From contig OZ020620.1 in NCBI GenBank assembly GCA_963971575.1, forward strand, positions 43,438,924 through 43,502,923: DNA of 64,000 nucleotides, given 5' to 3'. Both the position numbers and the translations under genes were made by a program. The notes beneath the pieces are model-generated. The model was not told the origin of the DNA. It saw nothing but the letters and a program-made list of their open reading frames with translations, and ran no database searches. The stretch's first letter is position 1, and each line of letters starts with the position of its first letter. The DNA is from Liopterus haemorrhoidalis. Its lineage: Eukaryota; Arthropoda; Insecta; Coleoptera; Dytiscidae. Below are positions 12,534 through 24,732 of the stretch, piece by piece.

Positions 12534-12979
12534 AATAAATGATGTAATTCAAAATACCACTTCTTTAATGGCATCACGCCGGTGACGATGTATATCCACA
12601 TTCATAAAATATTTTTTGCAAAAAGATAATTTCACTACAAAATCACAGTGAAGATGTCAAATGTGTTTTGACACTATACTGAAAATAAGATAGTAGAGTA
12701 AAGCGCGTAGTACTTGCGCTAGTTACTAGCTCTTTTACTCTACCAATGTAAACCCGGCATAAAGATGGCGAGATCAATGGCCAGGTCTACCGATGGCTAG
12801 GTCTACCGGAATGTTCTGTCCGATAATGCCATATCATGTTTCAATATGTATGCGCATGTTCATTTGACATATATGGCTCTCACTTTATCATTGCATTTTT
12901 ACAAGTGTGACCTTGTAAAGTAACTGAAACCAAAGATGATTCAAGTTAGTATTAACTGCGACGATCGTGAACATAGCTA

Positions 12980-13500
12980 CTGATTTCTTTTACGGCGTTG
13001 TATTTTGTACGAATTCCAACAAGGAAGAAATGCTACAGAAGCGTGTAAAAATTTAGTGAAAGTGTTTGGTGAAGGTACAGTTTCGAATAGAAGATGGTTC
13101 GAAAATTTTGAAGCAAGCGTTTTCGATGTTAATGATAAGCCACGCTCTGGGAAGCCATCTTTGATTGATGATGATATTGTCAAGACCATGTTACAGCAAG
13201 ATCCTTCTCTGACAACATCTGAGATTGCAGAAAGGCTTAACTCAGCTCAATAAACCATTTCGGACCATATTCGAAAATTAGGATTGGTGTGGAAATATTC
13301 CAGATGGGTGCCTCATGAGTTAAGTGAGAAAAATTTGAACGATCGTGTCGTCATATGCACATCACTGTTTGCTCGGAACAAAAACGAACTCTTCTTGGAC
13401 AGGATGATATCGGCGGATGAGAATGGATTACCTACGAAAACATCGAACGGATACATCGTTGTGTATATGGTGGGACATTCAAGGACCAATACATGAGCTT
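12980..13500 (+). pseudogene. Mariner transposase relic, N-terminal half
   Basis: Plus-strand translation shows a mariner N-terminus: YEFQQGRNATEACKNLVKVF, GEGTVSNRRWFENF, then RSGKPSLIDDDIVKTML, a stop at 13251-13253, then SDHIRKLGLVWKYSRWVPHE and LSEKNLNDRVVICTSLFARN. It decays at the position where the first catalytic aspartate motif should be (DEN, with the rest out of frame). The C-terminal half and termini are not visible. It ends just before a hAT element. Confidence 0.8.
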
Positions 13501-13560
13501 TTGAAACCAAACTAAAAGGTCAATTCGGAGAAATACTGTGAATAAATGGATTATTTAACC

Positions 13561-14075
13561 CAGTGTTCTTCAACCCGTGATCCGCAGAAAATTCCTGCCG
13601 TTCCGCGAAAAATTTCGACCGAATCATGTAGATGCACACTTCTATTCACGTGTATATAGCACATTTTTTTAGTCGACGCAGAAGCTAACTTTTGTCCGAA
13701 CCATGATTTATTTAATATTTACTCTCAATTTTGGAAATTGCTAGAAAAAGAATACCCATCTTTGAGTTATAAAGCTATCAAATTATTGGTCATTTTTTCG
13801 TTTTCCTTTTACTCTTTCTTGAAAAGACTTGTCAGCCATGTGAATAATAAATGGATGTTAACGCAGCGCTTCGTCTCTCAGAAACAACTCTTCAGCCACG
13901 TATATCAATTTTTTTAACAAAGAAGCAGCAGCAGATGTCGCCCTAAAAAATTGTAATTGTATAACTGTATACCATATACCTATATAATAATAAAATACTA
14001 TCTATATTGATTTTTATTTGTGTCTTAGCGTTCAGCCGGTCCGCGAAATATGTATAAGAAGGTTGAAGAACACTG
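13561..14075 (+). mobile_element. hAT-type element, 515 bp, with a transposase C-terminal remnant
   Basis: The ends are perfect 15-bp inverted repeats (CAGTGTTCTTCAACC, and its reverse complement ending at 14075). Flanking 8-mers ATTTAACC and ATCTAAAG agree at 5 of 8 positions, so the duplication is eroded or uncertain. Inside, about 13710-13830 on the plus strand translates as FWKLLEKEYPSLSYKAIKLL. This resembles the C-terminal dimerisation region of FAM200/ZBED5-like hAT proteins (FW..L..EYP.LS.KA.K.L). That points to an internally deleted derivative of a coding hAT. Confidence 0.8.
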
Positions 14076-15295
14076 ATCTAAAGTATAAAATGACTTGAAT
14101 AGTACTTTGACCTAAAATCTGTCCTACTCTATATTTTCGTATTCATACCAGTATATTGTATATCTTTATTACTGTTCTATTCTATCAGAAGCATAACTCC
14201 CCCACAGAATTTTCGTTGGACAAACTTGGTTGTCTTATTGTTGTCTCCCTACTAGGGTTGTATACTTTGACTAAGCGTAATCCAGACAACAACAAAATTA
14301 TTTAAAATACAAATGGGCTCTTAAATGTCATGGCAAATTCGTGGTTGCGAACGCTGCGGACCTTTATGTATCAGTTTCATGCTGGTGTTGGAAGCGTGGA
14401 ACAAGAAATTCAACCAATAGCATCGCTCTATTTTGAAAAAAACCGTACCATGGTGTCGTAGGCGCGGTGTTACAAGCGCGGTGTCGCAAGTTCAGAAAAT
14501 TCAACTCTAGAGCTGTCCGCACCGTGGAAATCATAGAAACAGATATATTTTTTCGGAATGGTGAGATCTTTAGCGAGACACTTATATTAATTTCCTAAAA
14601 AAAAAAATAAAAAAACGTAAATTGATGTAGCGAAATAGCGACTTTTACAATGCTGTCGGCAGTCATAATGTTTATTATTATGGATTCGGTTTCAAATATC
14701 TGGTCTGCAGAAATGTCATGCAGTGGGTATACTAATAATACACCCCCAAACAGGGGCCAACAGAATCTTCATTCGAAACTGTGATGTCAAGTAAAAAAGA
14801 TTGTGTATTAAATTATTTTCTTGTAATTGAAGTAACTGTCTGCGTTTTTTGTGTCTCATTTTTTGCAACAAGGTAAAATAATTTTCCTGATGCATTCTGT
14901 TTCTATGTATATATGGGACGTACCCACCATCGCTTCTCTTCATATCGAAATAAGTCTAAATATGCATAAAAAAGAGCTAGACGTCTCCTTCGATTTGATG
15001 ACATATTTAATGAAATTGAATAACCGTTTACTCCAAATAATTGTATAAACTTTTAGGTTAGATACAAATGTTGTCAAAACCGAAAACGCGCACTTATCAC
15101 GCCTCCAACCCCACCATGAAATTCGAACTTGTAAATAGAACACCACGCCTCTCACCCCTGTCGCGCCTTTGACACTACCATGAAAATGATTCATTAGTTA
15201 CACCACTGGTTGGTGCGTGTCATTAAACTAATTAAAAACTGCAGGCAATATCGTTGAAATTGAGCGGATTGCATGTAATATTATTCTAATACCGG
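14076..15295. other. Unassigned DNA
   Basis: No gene or element was recognised. Reading frames at 14716-15194 carry no identifiable domain. Confidence 0.5.
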
Positions 15296-15730
15296 GTTTT
15301 CACGTGTTTAGTAGTTAAATCAAGTAACTGAATCAACCTAAGAAGTATCTTAAGTAATTGGATACGTGTATGGGTCAAAAAATGGTTATCTAGAAGAGAA
15401 ACACGTGGTATTCCACAGACATTCCCTTTCTCTATTTGTTTCCACAAATAGTAAAGTGGTGTCTTCGCCCCGATTTGTCATTTATACTTAAAATGACATT
15501 TGAAAACAAGTTTACTAAACACTTGGCTAAAAAATTACCTGTTTACATTTGTTATTAGATGATTCCTTTACTAAAAACATTGGTGAGGGTACGCTACTTG
15601 CTCAAGTAAATAAAAATGCCTTGACATGCCTTGACGAAGTCAAGTACTTGATCAAATACTAAACTGAATGGTTTACATGATGCAAGTTACTTAATTTTTA
15701 GTTACTTGATGAAATGTTAACATACTAGTT
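15296..15730. mobile_element. Possible MITE with degenerate ends
   Basis: The left side (GTTAAATCAAGTAACTG near 15313-15330) and the reverse strand of the right side (TTTCATCAAGTAACTAAA) resemble each other as subterminal inverted repeats, with several AAGTAACT/AGTTACTT motifs. Neither the exact ends nor a target duplication could be fixed. Confidence 0.35.
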
Positions 15731-15997
15731 GATGTTTTGGTCAGCTTTTCTGTTGATATACCCACCAAATATCTTTGAATATTTGTATTAGTTTTGACTA
15801 TAATATTTTCTGTTTTAATAAGTTTTTAAATATAAATTTTTACTATATACACATCTCAGTTTGTACACAAACAACAATCACAAACAACATAACGAATTTA
15901 TGCACTTGTAAAAAACTCTCATCCACTTACGTGTCAGTAAAACTGTCACAATTTCACTAACTCAAACAGTAGTCTCCATTACGACTTCCTGCATTCG

Positions 15998-16358
15998 TCA
16001 ACACAGACTGTCTTTTCCGTCTAAAAAAAGATCTTCACTTGTTGGATGATACCTTAATGCTCTTGAATCACCAAGACTTGAATGAAGATGGTTAATGTGA
16101 AGATGATTATTCCTGTTGGCCAATTGTGCCATTATTTTCTTTTTCTCTCTTCGTTTATGTTGACAACAACGTATGCAAGCGGTCAGAGCGACTAATAAGG
16201 TTAGAAATGCTAGACAAGCTGCACCTATGATGATGTAGATTACAGGGAGGCCGAATTGGAAGGAGCAGTTTACTTCTTGCTCGTCGAAACCGGATGGGCA
16301 GTGGTTTACTCCATCACACCACAAGGAGGCGCTGATGCAAGCATTTAGTTCCGGGCAC
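15998..16358 (-). CDS. culd: culd-like gene, terminal coding exon: LDLa remainder, transmembrane segment, cytoplasmic tail
   Basis: The exon starts after the acceptor TTTCCCAG at 16358 and supplies the third base of a codon split by a phase-2 intron. It encodes 119 further residues and ends at TGA 16000-15998. With the last cysteine of the previous exon it completes a six-cysteine LDL-receptor class A module (CPELNAC, LWCDGVNHC, SGFDEQEVNC, including the acidic calcium-ligand end). A hydrophobic span of about 25 residues follows (VIYIIIGAACLAFLTLLVAL), then a stop-transfer basic run (CQHKRREKKK). The intracellular tail of roughly 60 residues is histidine- and serine-rich and ends DSLC. This predicts a type I membrane protein. 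A variant polyadenylation hexamer ATTAAA lies on the minus strand at 15819-15814. The family call is moderately sure; the exon itself is very clear. Confidence 0.88.
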
Positions 16359-16454
16359 CTGGGAAATTAAAAAATAGTTAGTACAAATGTAGGAGGAGAT
16401 AGATGTTATTAGAAATTAAAAATCTAATAGCTGATTTAATAAGGCATTTTAAAC

Positions 16455-16988
16455 CAAGGGTTTTAACCGAGCCCGAACCGGATGAAAAGCAGGAAAGATA
16501 AGGCCTTTTTCCAAAACGCTTAACCGAACTATATTTTACTTTTATATATTAACCGAAACGAACTAAAGCGAATATTTGAACTGGCAATTAGCAGGTTCAA
16601 CTGCATTTTTTTTCAAGTTTTTTATTTATTTGAACCCTGAATTCATTTGCCTACGATTTACCTCTTGCATTATTTATATTCAAACTGCAAATTTGTCTTG
16701 CCTTTTCAGTACGATCAGCGACAGAGTTTTCTAATCGTACAAACCTGGTCAATAAATTTACTGACTTCTGGTTCTTAGAATCCATCTACTTTGTTGATAT
16801 ATATTATAATAATTTTAAATAAAGTTAATTTTAATTCCTTTAATACTAATTAATATTTTTTTGAAATAAAAAATTGAACCGCATGAATCCGGTTCTAATT
16901 TTTGAACCGGTACAACAAACTGAAACTTATAAGTTTAGACAACCCTTAACTAAAACTGAATCATAATTTACGCCGGTTCAAACCCTTG
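16455..16988. mobile_element. hAT-type element, 534 bp
   Basis: The ends are CAAGGGTTTTAACCG and, on the reverse strand, CAAGGGTTTGAACCGG. Flanking 8-mers TTTTAAAC (16447-16454) and TTTTTAAC (16989-16996) match at 7 of 8 positions. The interior repeats AACCG/CGGTT motifs and has no coding capacity. It lies about 100 bp from the acceptor of the terminal exon. Confidence 0.85.
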
Positions 16989-17009
16989 TTTTTAACATTT
17001 AAATAAAAA

Positions 17010-17690
17010 TTCAGCTGTGACCACCACAGGACCGACCGCCATCATAAAGTACTTATATAAATTACATTCTAGCAGCAGAGTAGAAATAACTTGATCTAAT
17101 ATTTTCTAACAGAGATATTATTTATCATGACCATGGAAACGTTACATATAAATATGAAAAAATTGAGACTTGGAAAAAATTTCGAAAAATTTTACAGAAA
17201 TTATTCGAAATTTTTCGTTTTATCAAAAAACGTCTCAAATAAAAGTTATTAGTTATTGCTTTTATAGCAACTTTTGTTTACTAAATTTTTTGGAGATATT
17301 TTTCTGTTGTGAAATATTCGCAAAAATCTTAAAATCGACACGAGTAAACTCCCATTTTTAGTCAACCGATTTTTACCAAAAGTTGATCAACTCGTGCCAT
17401 TGACAGCAGAAGCTTAAATATGAAGTTTCATAGAAATCCTTTCAGCCGAATTTGCTCTGCACGTGTACACAGACAGACGGATAGACGGACAGACAGACGG
17501 ACAGACAGACACAGACGGACAGACAGACGGACAGACAGACGGACGGACAGAAAGACCAAGAGACATCATGCTAAAAATAGTCAAAACGTTATGTAGGGAC
17601 CTCAATTCGTGGAGATCCATCGAAATCTCGAAACGTCAAAATTGGTATGATCACAATACCTCCCTTATATATGTTGGCGGTCGGTGAAAA
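17010..17690. repeat. HINE-B family repeat, full-length copy
   Basis: The left end carries CAGCTGTGACCACCACAGG and ACCGACCGCC. The right end carries the inverted GGCGGTCGGT at 17676-17685, so the two ends form a subterminal inverted repeat. An ACAG/ACGG microsatellite lies at 17468-17556. The core just before it (AAGTTTCATAGAAATCC, TTCAGCCGAATTTG) is shared with other copies at 34.7, 41.6 and 61.8 kb. Subterminal inverted repeats plus an internal GTCY-type microsatellite resemble Drosophila DINE-1/Helentron-associated elements; that class assignment is inference. Confidence 0.75.
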
Positions 17691-17725
17691 ACAGCGAAAG
17701 ATTTGGTACTGACTAATTCGTTTTA

Positions 17726-18807
17726 GGGCCGAGAGTTCCAGTTGCTAATAAACTGTCTAATAAGTTTATTAGCAACATAATTTTTTTTCTGAGAGTTCCA
17801 CCCCTAAATAGTTATTAGGTTGCTAATAAACAGGCTTATTTGTCTAATAACTTATAGGCAACATGAAGTGCTTAATAAAGTGACATATAATCAAAAACAA
17901 GTTCGCAAAATGTGTTAATATTTCAATTTTAATTAAAAACCGTATAATTTTAAAAGAATATACGAATGTGTAGTTTTTAAACATTTATATAATGGTGATT
18001 TTAGTGTTTTATATACATTTAAGTTGTATTTTGGCGAGATCGACGATCTGTTTGGGTGAATTTATAAATTATGGACAACCGTTTTTAGAATATTTTGGGC
18101 ATTTATTGTAAATGTGATATATAAAGAACAATATATAAATATATATTTTTAAATAAACCTTGTCTTTTATTTTTACATATGTATTTATTTCAATTACGAT
18201 TACAACACACTACAAACAATACTTTAAGCATTACTATTTATATAAAAATGATATAGAATAAGAAGACAGACGCAATTATTGGCAGAATAATAAAGATGTG
18301 TGGCTGAAAATTGCTGATAAGTTTAATTCATATTGTTTAAGGAATGTAAAATAAAGCAAAATATGGCTGTCTTCTTATTTTCAGTCATTTTTGTATTATA
18401 AAATGCTATTTTTATTAACTTCTCTTCTATCTATATTGTCCTCTTTTTCTGTGATAAAATTTGTTGAACGCCGTTTAATTGTCATTTTAACAGTAACACA
18501 AAAATATTAGTAATGTCATTGAATGTCAAGTCAAACTATTTATTGTCAAAATATTTAATGTCAAAATATTCAGTGTCAAAATTTCATCTCACTTTAGCTC
18601 TACAAATTTACGTATAGCTCTATCCCTCTTGCACCGTGTTACTATCTTCATAAGAAATACCAATGCAAAAACAAAAAAATATGTTGCTAATAAACTATTA
18701 GAAGGATTTTGTAACTTGGAAATCACCAATAAATTTATTAGCTTCATAAATATATTATGTGTCAAATAACTATTAGGGAGTTTATTAGGAACTGGAACTC
18801 TCGGCCC
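17726..18807. mobile_element. PIF/Harbinger-type non-autonomous element, 1.08 kb
   Basis: The terminal inverted repeats are GGGCCGAGAGTTCCAGTT at the left and its exact reverse complement at the right, extending to CTAATAAAC with one mismatch. TTA flanks both ends (17723-17725 and 18808-18810). Subterminal copies of CTAATAA/TTATTAG motifs occur on both sides. No transposase reading frame was recognised. Confidence 0.88.
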
Positions 18808-18810
18808 TTA

Positions 18811-19778
18811 GTGCGGTATGCCTCTATATATTTTTAGTTTTTCTATGGTAACGAAATCATGATTTTGTTTTGATTTGAAGAAAATGGTATATTATGCCTT
18901 TCCCCCTGGTCATAGTTTGCTTTCTTAAGTCGGAATTTTGTAATTCGAAGACGAATTTTGTATTGGAAATCACTAGTTGACAAGCTTGCTGAGTAATATT
19001 GCAACGCATATTACAACAAATAAAGACGAGACGTACACAACAACAAACGGCAGTTGACCGCCTCCCAAATTGTAAATAATCGTTTCGTTTTCTTATTTTT
19101 CGAATAAATCGTTTTTCATATTTCGAAAATTCGTATCGCTGACAAAGATGTATAGCTAGATCGCGATAAGAGCTATTACGGGTAGAACGAATTAGGAAAT
19201 AATACAAGATGAAAATTTTATTAAGCACTCTTTTTTTTTAGTGAGTAAGTTTTTAATTGTGAGTTAAGACGACAAGCAGATCAAAAGTTCAGTGGTGCGT
19301 AGGTTTTATTCACCGATTACCATTTTTCCAACGGAAATTTTAAAAAGAGCCAAAGTCATATCAAGTTACTATTCCTAACGGATCTCTATGCTTTTGTATA
19401 GTAAAGACGTAAAGCAGCTATACCTAAATAATTAATATTTTTATCAGGCACTAAAAACGAAATGAATATGACACATTTTTATAAAAACATAATCGAGGTA
19501 AAATCATTAAGTTTTTTTTATAAGCAAGTGCCAAGGGTAACCCGCTGGCCACCACCTACGCATCACTAATTTAGCATTCGTTGCGGAAATATTTTAAGAA
19601 TCAATAATCTTTTGATATTGTTATCTTAATAAATAGATTAAAAGAAATATTCTTTAAAAATTTCTTTTGCATCTCCATGAGTCTGGAACCTGTTATTATA
19701 TTTTCCACATATTGTATTATAATTTCAGTATAAGGTTTTGTTGTTGAGATGGGTTCAATTTTTCTATACACGATTGTA
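18811..19778. other. Unassigned DNA
   Basis: No gene or element was recognised. The 123-codon minus-strand frame at 19228-18857 has no recognisable domain and is Cys/Arg/Lys-rich in a way typical of chance frames. Confidence 0.5.
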
Positions 19779-19780
19779 TA

Positions 19781-20871
19781 AGCAGTTCACTTTTGTAAGA
19801 ACAAACTAAGAGGGAAGTTTTTTTCAATATTTTGCACCTTTGAAGCTGTATGTCATGTTGGTATTAAAAAATGTCACTTTTTTAAAATGTCGATCCATTT
19901 GACATCTGTCATAATGAAAAATGATATCTTAATTATCATAATCATAACCTAAAGTCGGTTTTACAGCGTAAAGAATATTTTTTAATTGACATTTAAAGGC
20001 AGTAACACACCATAAAAGTAACCAAAATAATCAGATCTATGGTCTATTTCAAAGTAGAAAAAAGTAGATAGCGCTGCGAACCGAGTACGATTTACACAGA
20101 TCAAATACAGTATAGCGCGAAATTTAAAATAAGTTGCAACTAGGGCATGGGCGTAGCAACTGGGTTAGCAAGTGATTTTTTTTTTAATATAAAAAATGTT
20201 AATAAGATATTGAAATAAACAAGGCAGATAATACACTTACGTTATTTATACGACATAAATTCAGTTTAATGGGAAATTTGAAAAAGTTAAAAAAATATTA
20301 ATTTTAAAAATTATGTACTATATATAAAAAGAGAGATTTGGCTAAAAGAGTTTAAACAAAGCAATAAAACAAACAATATATCTTCAGAGCTAAAGTAAAT
20401 AATTATTGTAAATAAAAATATATGTATATTGAAGGCCTAAAAATTATATCAATAACTTCTTCTTTGGGCACAATCAGCTGGGCAGTCTTTTGGCCTCACA
20501 TTAGTCCTCTTTCTTGATCTGTTAATTGTCAACTGTCAAAAAATATTTATATGTCAGATAACCTAAAAAATATATAACTGCGTAAAAACAAATTACATGG
20601 AGAATTTTCTCCATAAAATCTACGCTAAGAATATAAATAAAAGTCTAAATATGTAAATAATAACAAAATATATGAGTAAAATTAAATAATATATATTTCC
20701 AATGTACGACACTGAACATCTGTCAACTTGGAATAAAAATAATATTTTTACAGTGTAATAGGGATGTCGATCTAAACCAATCCGAAGCAAGGACAAACAG
20801 CTCCTATCTTCTTACACACATTTTTCTACTTTGAAATAGATCATAGTGTGTTCTTACAAAAGTGAACAGCT
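19781..20871. mobile_element. MITE of the CACTTTTGTAAG family, copy 3, split by an insertion
   Basis: The left end AGCAGTTCACTTTTGTAAG and the right end (reverse strand AGCTGTTCACTTTTGTAAG) are both present, each next to TA. The body follows copy 1 to CAGATCTA, is interrupted at 20040-20843, and resumes with GTGTGTTCTTACAAAAGTG. The uninterrupted copy at 9679-10020 acts as the empty-site reference. Confidence 0.85.
20040..20843. mobile_element. Nested Tc1/mariner-type MITE, 804 bp
   Basis: The ends are TGGTCTATTTCAAAGTAG and, on the reverse strand, TGATCTATTTCAAAGTAG. TA flanks both sides. Collapsing the element and one TA restores AGATCTAGT as in the intact MITE copy. No coding similarity was recognised inside. 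Confidence 0.85.
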
Positions 20872-20875
20872 TATA

Positions 20876-21770
20876 ACGGTTTTTTTTAGAGGCGCAGAAC
20901 TTTAAATTGGCAACACTTTTTCTGTGACAGACGATTTGACAGTTCTCGGTTGTTTTGAGGTTAGGTTGATTTGGCAATTCATCATGAATAGACTGACGCC
21001 GGAGCAACGTTTTTAAATTGTTCAAATTTATTTTGAAAAACACGGTTCAATTCGAGAAACACATTGGGCATTACGTGCGTTTTATGGTGCTCATAATCGT
21101 CCATCAGAGCGATTAATTCGAGAAATTATGGATCGTTTTCGCAATACGTTTACTCTAAACGTTAATACGCATCCCTTAAGACGTCGAACAGTGCGCACAC
21201 AACAATTGCTGGTGCGCAGCGTAGTGTTGATGATGATCCAAATATGTCAATTCGTCATCGTGCTCAACAATTAAACTTGCGCCTATCCACTTTAAGGAAA
21301 ATTTTGCGTAAAGATCTTGGTTTACGTGCTTACAAGATTCAACTTGTGTAGAAATTGAAGTCACACGATCATCGTTCGCGCCGTACATTTGGTGAATGGG
21401 CCAAAGGAAACATTGCCATTGATCCACAATTTCATTTGAAAATTTTGTTCAGTGATGAAGCACACTTTTGGTTAAATGACTACGTCAATAAACATAATTG
21501 CTGCATTTGGAACAATTGAGCACTTGGAAGCTAACATTTGACGCGATATTGCCGAAATACAGCCTGATTTACTGCGAAGAGTGTTTGAAAATTGGACCTC
21601 CAGATTACGCCATCTACGCACCAGTCGCGGCTGCCACATGCCCGAAATCATATTCAAACATTAATGTCAAAAAAATATCTTTCAAATAAAGCCAATTTCA
21701 TTGATATTAAAAACATTTTTCTGTGTTTTATTTCAATTTAAAGTTCTCCGCGTCTAGAAAAAACACCTTT
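20876..21770 (+). mobile_element. Tc1/mariner-superfamily element, 895 bp, decayed
   Basis: Ends share CGCAGAACTTTAAATTG (left) and CGGAGAACTTTAAATTG (right, reverse strand). They are preceded by T-rich starts and flanked by TA (20874-20875 and 21771-21772). It inserted at the TA immediately beside the MITE end at 20871. The element of the same family at 48649-49213 has matching outer ends. Confidence 0.85.
20984..21663 (+). pseudogene. Tc1/mariner-superfamily transposase relic
   Basis: From ATG at 20984 the plus strand reads MNRLTPEQRF, then a stop, then IVQIYFEKHGSIRETHWALR, YGAHNRPSERLIREIMDRF, and, after frame changes, KDLGLRAYKIQLV, HDHRSRRTFGEWA and LFSDEAHFWLNDYVN. The last holds the first catalytic aspartate (SDEAHF). 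The segment with the other catalytic residues is deleted. The C-terminus resumes at about 21516 with DIAEIQPDLLRRVFENWTSR and ends MPEIIFKH at 21661. Multiple stops and frameshifts make it dead. Confidence 0.85.
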
Positions 21771-21772
21771 TA

Positions 21773-22620
21773 CTTTTCGTTTCGCTTTACTATATTTGTG
21801 CAAAGGACGAAGCAAGAGATGCCCACGGATGCTTTAAGAACTTGGAGACCCCCAAGCACAGTCTAATTTTGAGCCCACATTCTTCTAAATACTTTCTACT
21901 AAGTGCGATCCTATCTAAGACCCAAATCATGTACTGGCCCACTCCCAACTGAAGGAACCATGTTAATGGAAGATCTTTATGCAACTAGTGAAAGTGCCAT
22001 TAAATCTATGCTTTGGATGGAGAAAATGTAATTTTGGACTTCTCGATGAATGACCATACATTTATTACTTTATACTCATATATTATATAATACTAATAAT
22101 ACGTTTAAAATTATTCATTCTTTGTTTTCTTTGAAGAAAAATAAAAGAAAATACAGAACCATTTATTATTTACATACAACAATAAACTTTGTTCCATATC
22201 GCAGAAATGGAACGGCTTGCATGTAATATTATTCTAACATACATATGTACATGCACATATATTTTTCTTGGATAACAGATTTTGGTATAAACAAAACACA
22301 GCAGGCATCATGATAAAGTCAATGTTTTTCATATCTTATAAATAAAAAACTACTTCTCTATCCGTTTAAAACTGTATATTAACAAAATAAATAAAAATAA
22401 TCTCTCTAACAAAGAAACGTGCGAAATTTGATAACACATATTTGGATTAGAGACGAAAAAAATTATCAACAAAAAAGTATTGCATATTGAACGATTTTTT
22501 TATTTTTAAATGCAGTTCCTCTGTAATTTTTCTTATGTTATTGGACAGTGGGAAGGACAAGGTCTTAAATAAAGATCTTCTCAAGGAATAGAACCAATCA
22601 ATTTTAACGGGGCACGGATA
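21773..22620. other. Unassigned DNA
   Basis: No clear gene. GCATGTAATATTATTCTAA at 22219-22237 also occurs at 15269-15287; the source of this shared segment is unknown. The region just before the Penelope-like fragment could hold decayed upstream sequence of that element. Confidence 0.45.
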
Positions 22621-22639
22621 TATGATGTCATTTATGAAG

Positions 22640-23640
22640 AAAAAAGATTTAAAAATAAATATTACAAGAATAATTAAGTATGTGTTGATAATAATCAAAA
22701 ATGGCAAAGGGATTCTAGCAACCACAGTCTACAGAAAACCAACACACACAGGTCTATATTTTAATTTCAACTCATTCCACCATAATAGCACTATGAGAGC
22801 TGTTGCACTGAGTCTAATTAATAGAGCTAAAGTAATTTGTTGCTCTAAGAGGCTGTTAAAAGTTGAATTGAAAAACATCCGTTCCTCCTTACAGGATAAC
22901 GGCTACAGTCATAAAATTATTACTGATGCTATCAATCATAAGAGAAATTACGCACCTAGAACTGATATGTCTCTATGCCCTATTATAAAGGAGTATGTGA
23001 GAAAATTGTTAAGATACTAAAGAAGCATAATATTCAAGTAGCCTTCAAATCGAGTTCGACTTTAAGATCTTTTCTATTATGTACGAAACCCAAATCGGTC
23101 CCCAACATAAACTGTGTCTACTCTATTCCTTGCCAGTGCGGGAAACAATACATTAGCGAGACTTGCAGACCTTTGCATGTGAGGGTCAACGGGCATAAGA
23201 AGAAAGTTCAGCAGGGCGAAATTTACAGTTCCAAATTGGCCAAACATGCTTGGTAAAATGAACACCATTTTCAATGGAAAGATGCTAAACCCTTAATGTA
23301 TAAGGAAAACAAGTTCAACACAAAATTGAAAGAGTCTGCTTTGATTGAACACGCTGTCAGCCAAGCTAACATAAAATTTCCTGTACTCCGGCTGTCTATT
23401 ATTCAAAACAACTTCTCTAATATGCAGTTAATCCGGTAACAAACAACTCATTACTACACAAAATTATGACAAACAACCTTAATCGGTTCGTTAACCTTCC
23501 GCAAGTAGTCCCGTCCCTACCTATAGCTGTACTCAACCAGCCAACCAATAGCAACAAACCTATAACCTGGTTTCACTCTTACAATACCCAGATACAGATG
23601 GCGGAAACAAATCGTTGAGCAGTTTCCGAAACGTCCGAAA
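22640..23640 (+). pseudogene. Penelope-like element fragment: RT end plus GIY-YIG endonuclease
   Basis: Plus-strand frames give ATTVYRKPTHTGLYFNFNSF, the conserved end of the Penelope-like reverse transcriptase core. The linker follows with LINRAKVIC and SLQDNGYSHKII. From about 23070 come SIPCQCGKQYISETCRPLHV and KLAKHAW, the cysteine-containing GIY-YIG-type endonuclease seen in Penelope-like elements (here YIS replaces the usual YIG). A stop at 23254-23256 interrupts NEHHFQWKDAKPL. The tail at 23600-23640 has CAGTTTCCGAAACGTCCGAA, as commonly found after these elements. The 5' part of the RT is missing, typical of 5' truncation. Confidence 0.85.
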
Positions 23641-24730
23641 GAATTTTATATACCTCGTGAAGTATTATATCTTTTGATACTAATACTCATTATATTGTAC
23701 TATTCTAGCCTGGTACTATGGCAATGGCAAACGTCCAAAATAACGGTGTCCACATTAATATTGGACCGTTGTAAGATAATTTCAAAGATAAATTATAGGC
23801 CGTCTCTGCTCAAACGGCAAAGCTTTGTTTCATAGTTTTGCACTTCATGAGAGTAAAAGAAGACTGAAAAAGACCACCAGTTAATAAGACCTCAGAAAAA
23901 AACTATGAGATCTGCAGGCAGAATATTTGGTAAGTTTTGGTACTGAAGATCTGACACTTACGAGTCAGATAGATTTATGTGGCCGAAATTTAATTTGATG
24001 GACAACAAACTTGATGGGAAGAGGTAAAGAGGGAGAGAGGTAGCAGTAAATTTTTCATGTAAAAATAAATCTTTTGCTGAAAGCAAATAAAATGCAATAT
24101 TCGGAAAATGTTCATATATAATTAAATTAATATTTTTTGTCTGATACAGAATCAGATTTCCTCTTTCATTAAATAAAAGCCAATAAAATTTTGTATAAAA
24201 ATAAATGACTGACACTGTTTATGTTTTTTATTGTTGAGATAAAATTTATATTTCATCGGAAAACATAGTATTTTATTTCCCTTTGTTTTAGGAGTTTGAC
24301 AATAAAAAAATTTGTTCGTCAAATTAGTTGAGTTAGTGTGTTAGCTGACGTAAACGTAACGTAAAGGTAATGCTTGTTTTTTACAGTTTCTGCTTCTTGA
24401 GTTTTTATCTCTAATGATGTTACGCTACAGTAAACGTTAACGTATCAACTTAAAGCTTTTTCCACCTTAAGAATTAAGTATCATTAGAGAAAACATTGTA
24501 GGAGCTTGGCCATTTCTAAAGGCTACTAAGTTAATTTTATTGTAACTTACAAGACAGATGAACTTTAAACAAGATCTACGGCAATTCTAGAGATAGTAAA
24601 TTAAATAAATTAAACCATTGATATGGATCGCAAATATGGCCAAAGTTTACAAAACCAAGGGTTTAGATGAGTATCTCTAGGAGTATTAAATAACAGTATT
24701 AGTCTTTCTTAAGTAATTTCTGTTCCTGTT
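23641..24730. other. Unassigned AT-rich DNA
   Basis: No gene or terminal repeat was recognised. Confidence 0.5.
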
Positions 24731-24732
24731 TA

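Larger units (their letters stand above)
11549..12759. mobile_element. PIF/Harbinger element, internally deleted, 1.21 kb
   Basis: The ends are long inverted repeats beginning TGTCGGGTTTACATTGG at the left and, on the reverse strand, TGCCGGGTTTACATTGG at the right, continuing through GTAGAGTAAAAGAGC. TAA lies directly outside both ends (11546-11548 and 12760-12762), the 3-bp target preference of PIF/Harbinger. Inside lies a minus-strand HARBI1-like nuclease relic, itself split by a hAT MITE at 11914-12212. The element is non-autonomous: only the N-terminal part of the transposase remains. Confidence 0.9.

Noticed and set aside
18857..19228. 123-codon minus-strand frame as a gene
   Set aside because: No domain and biased composition; neighbouring sequence is non-coding.
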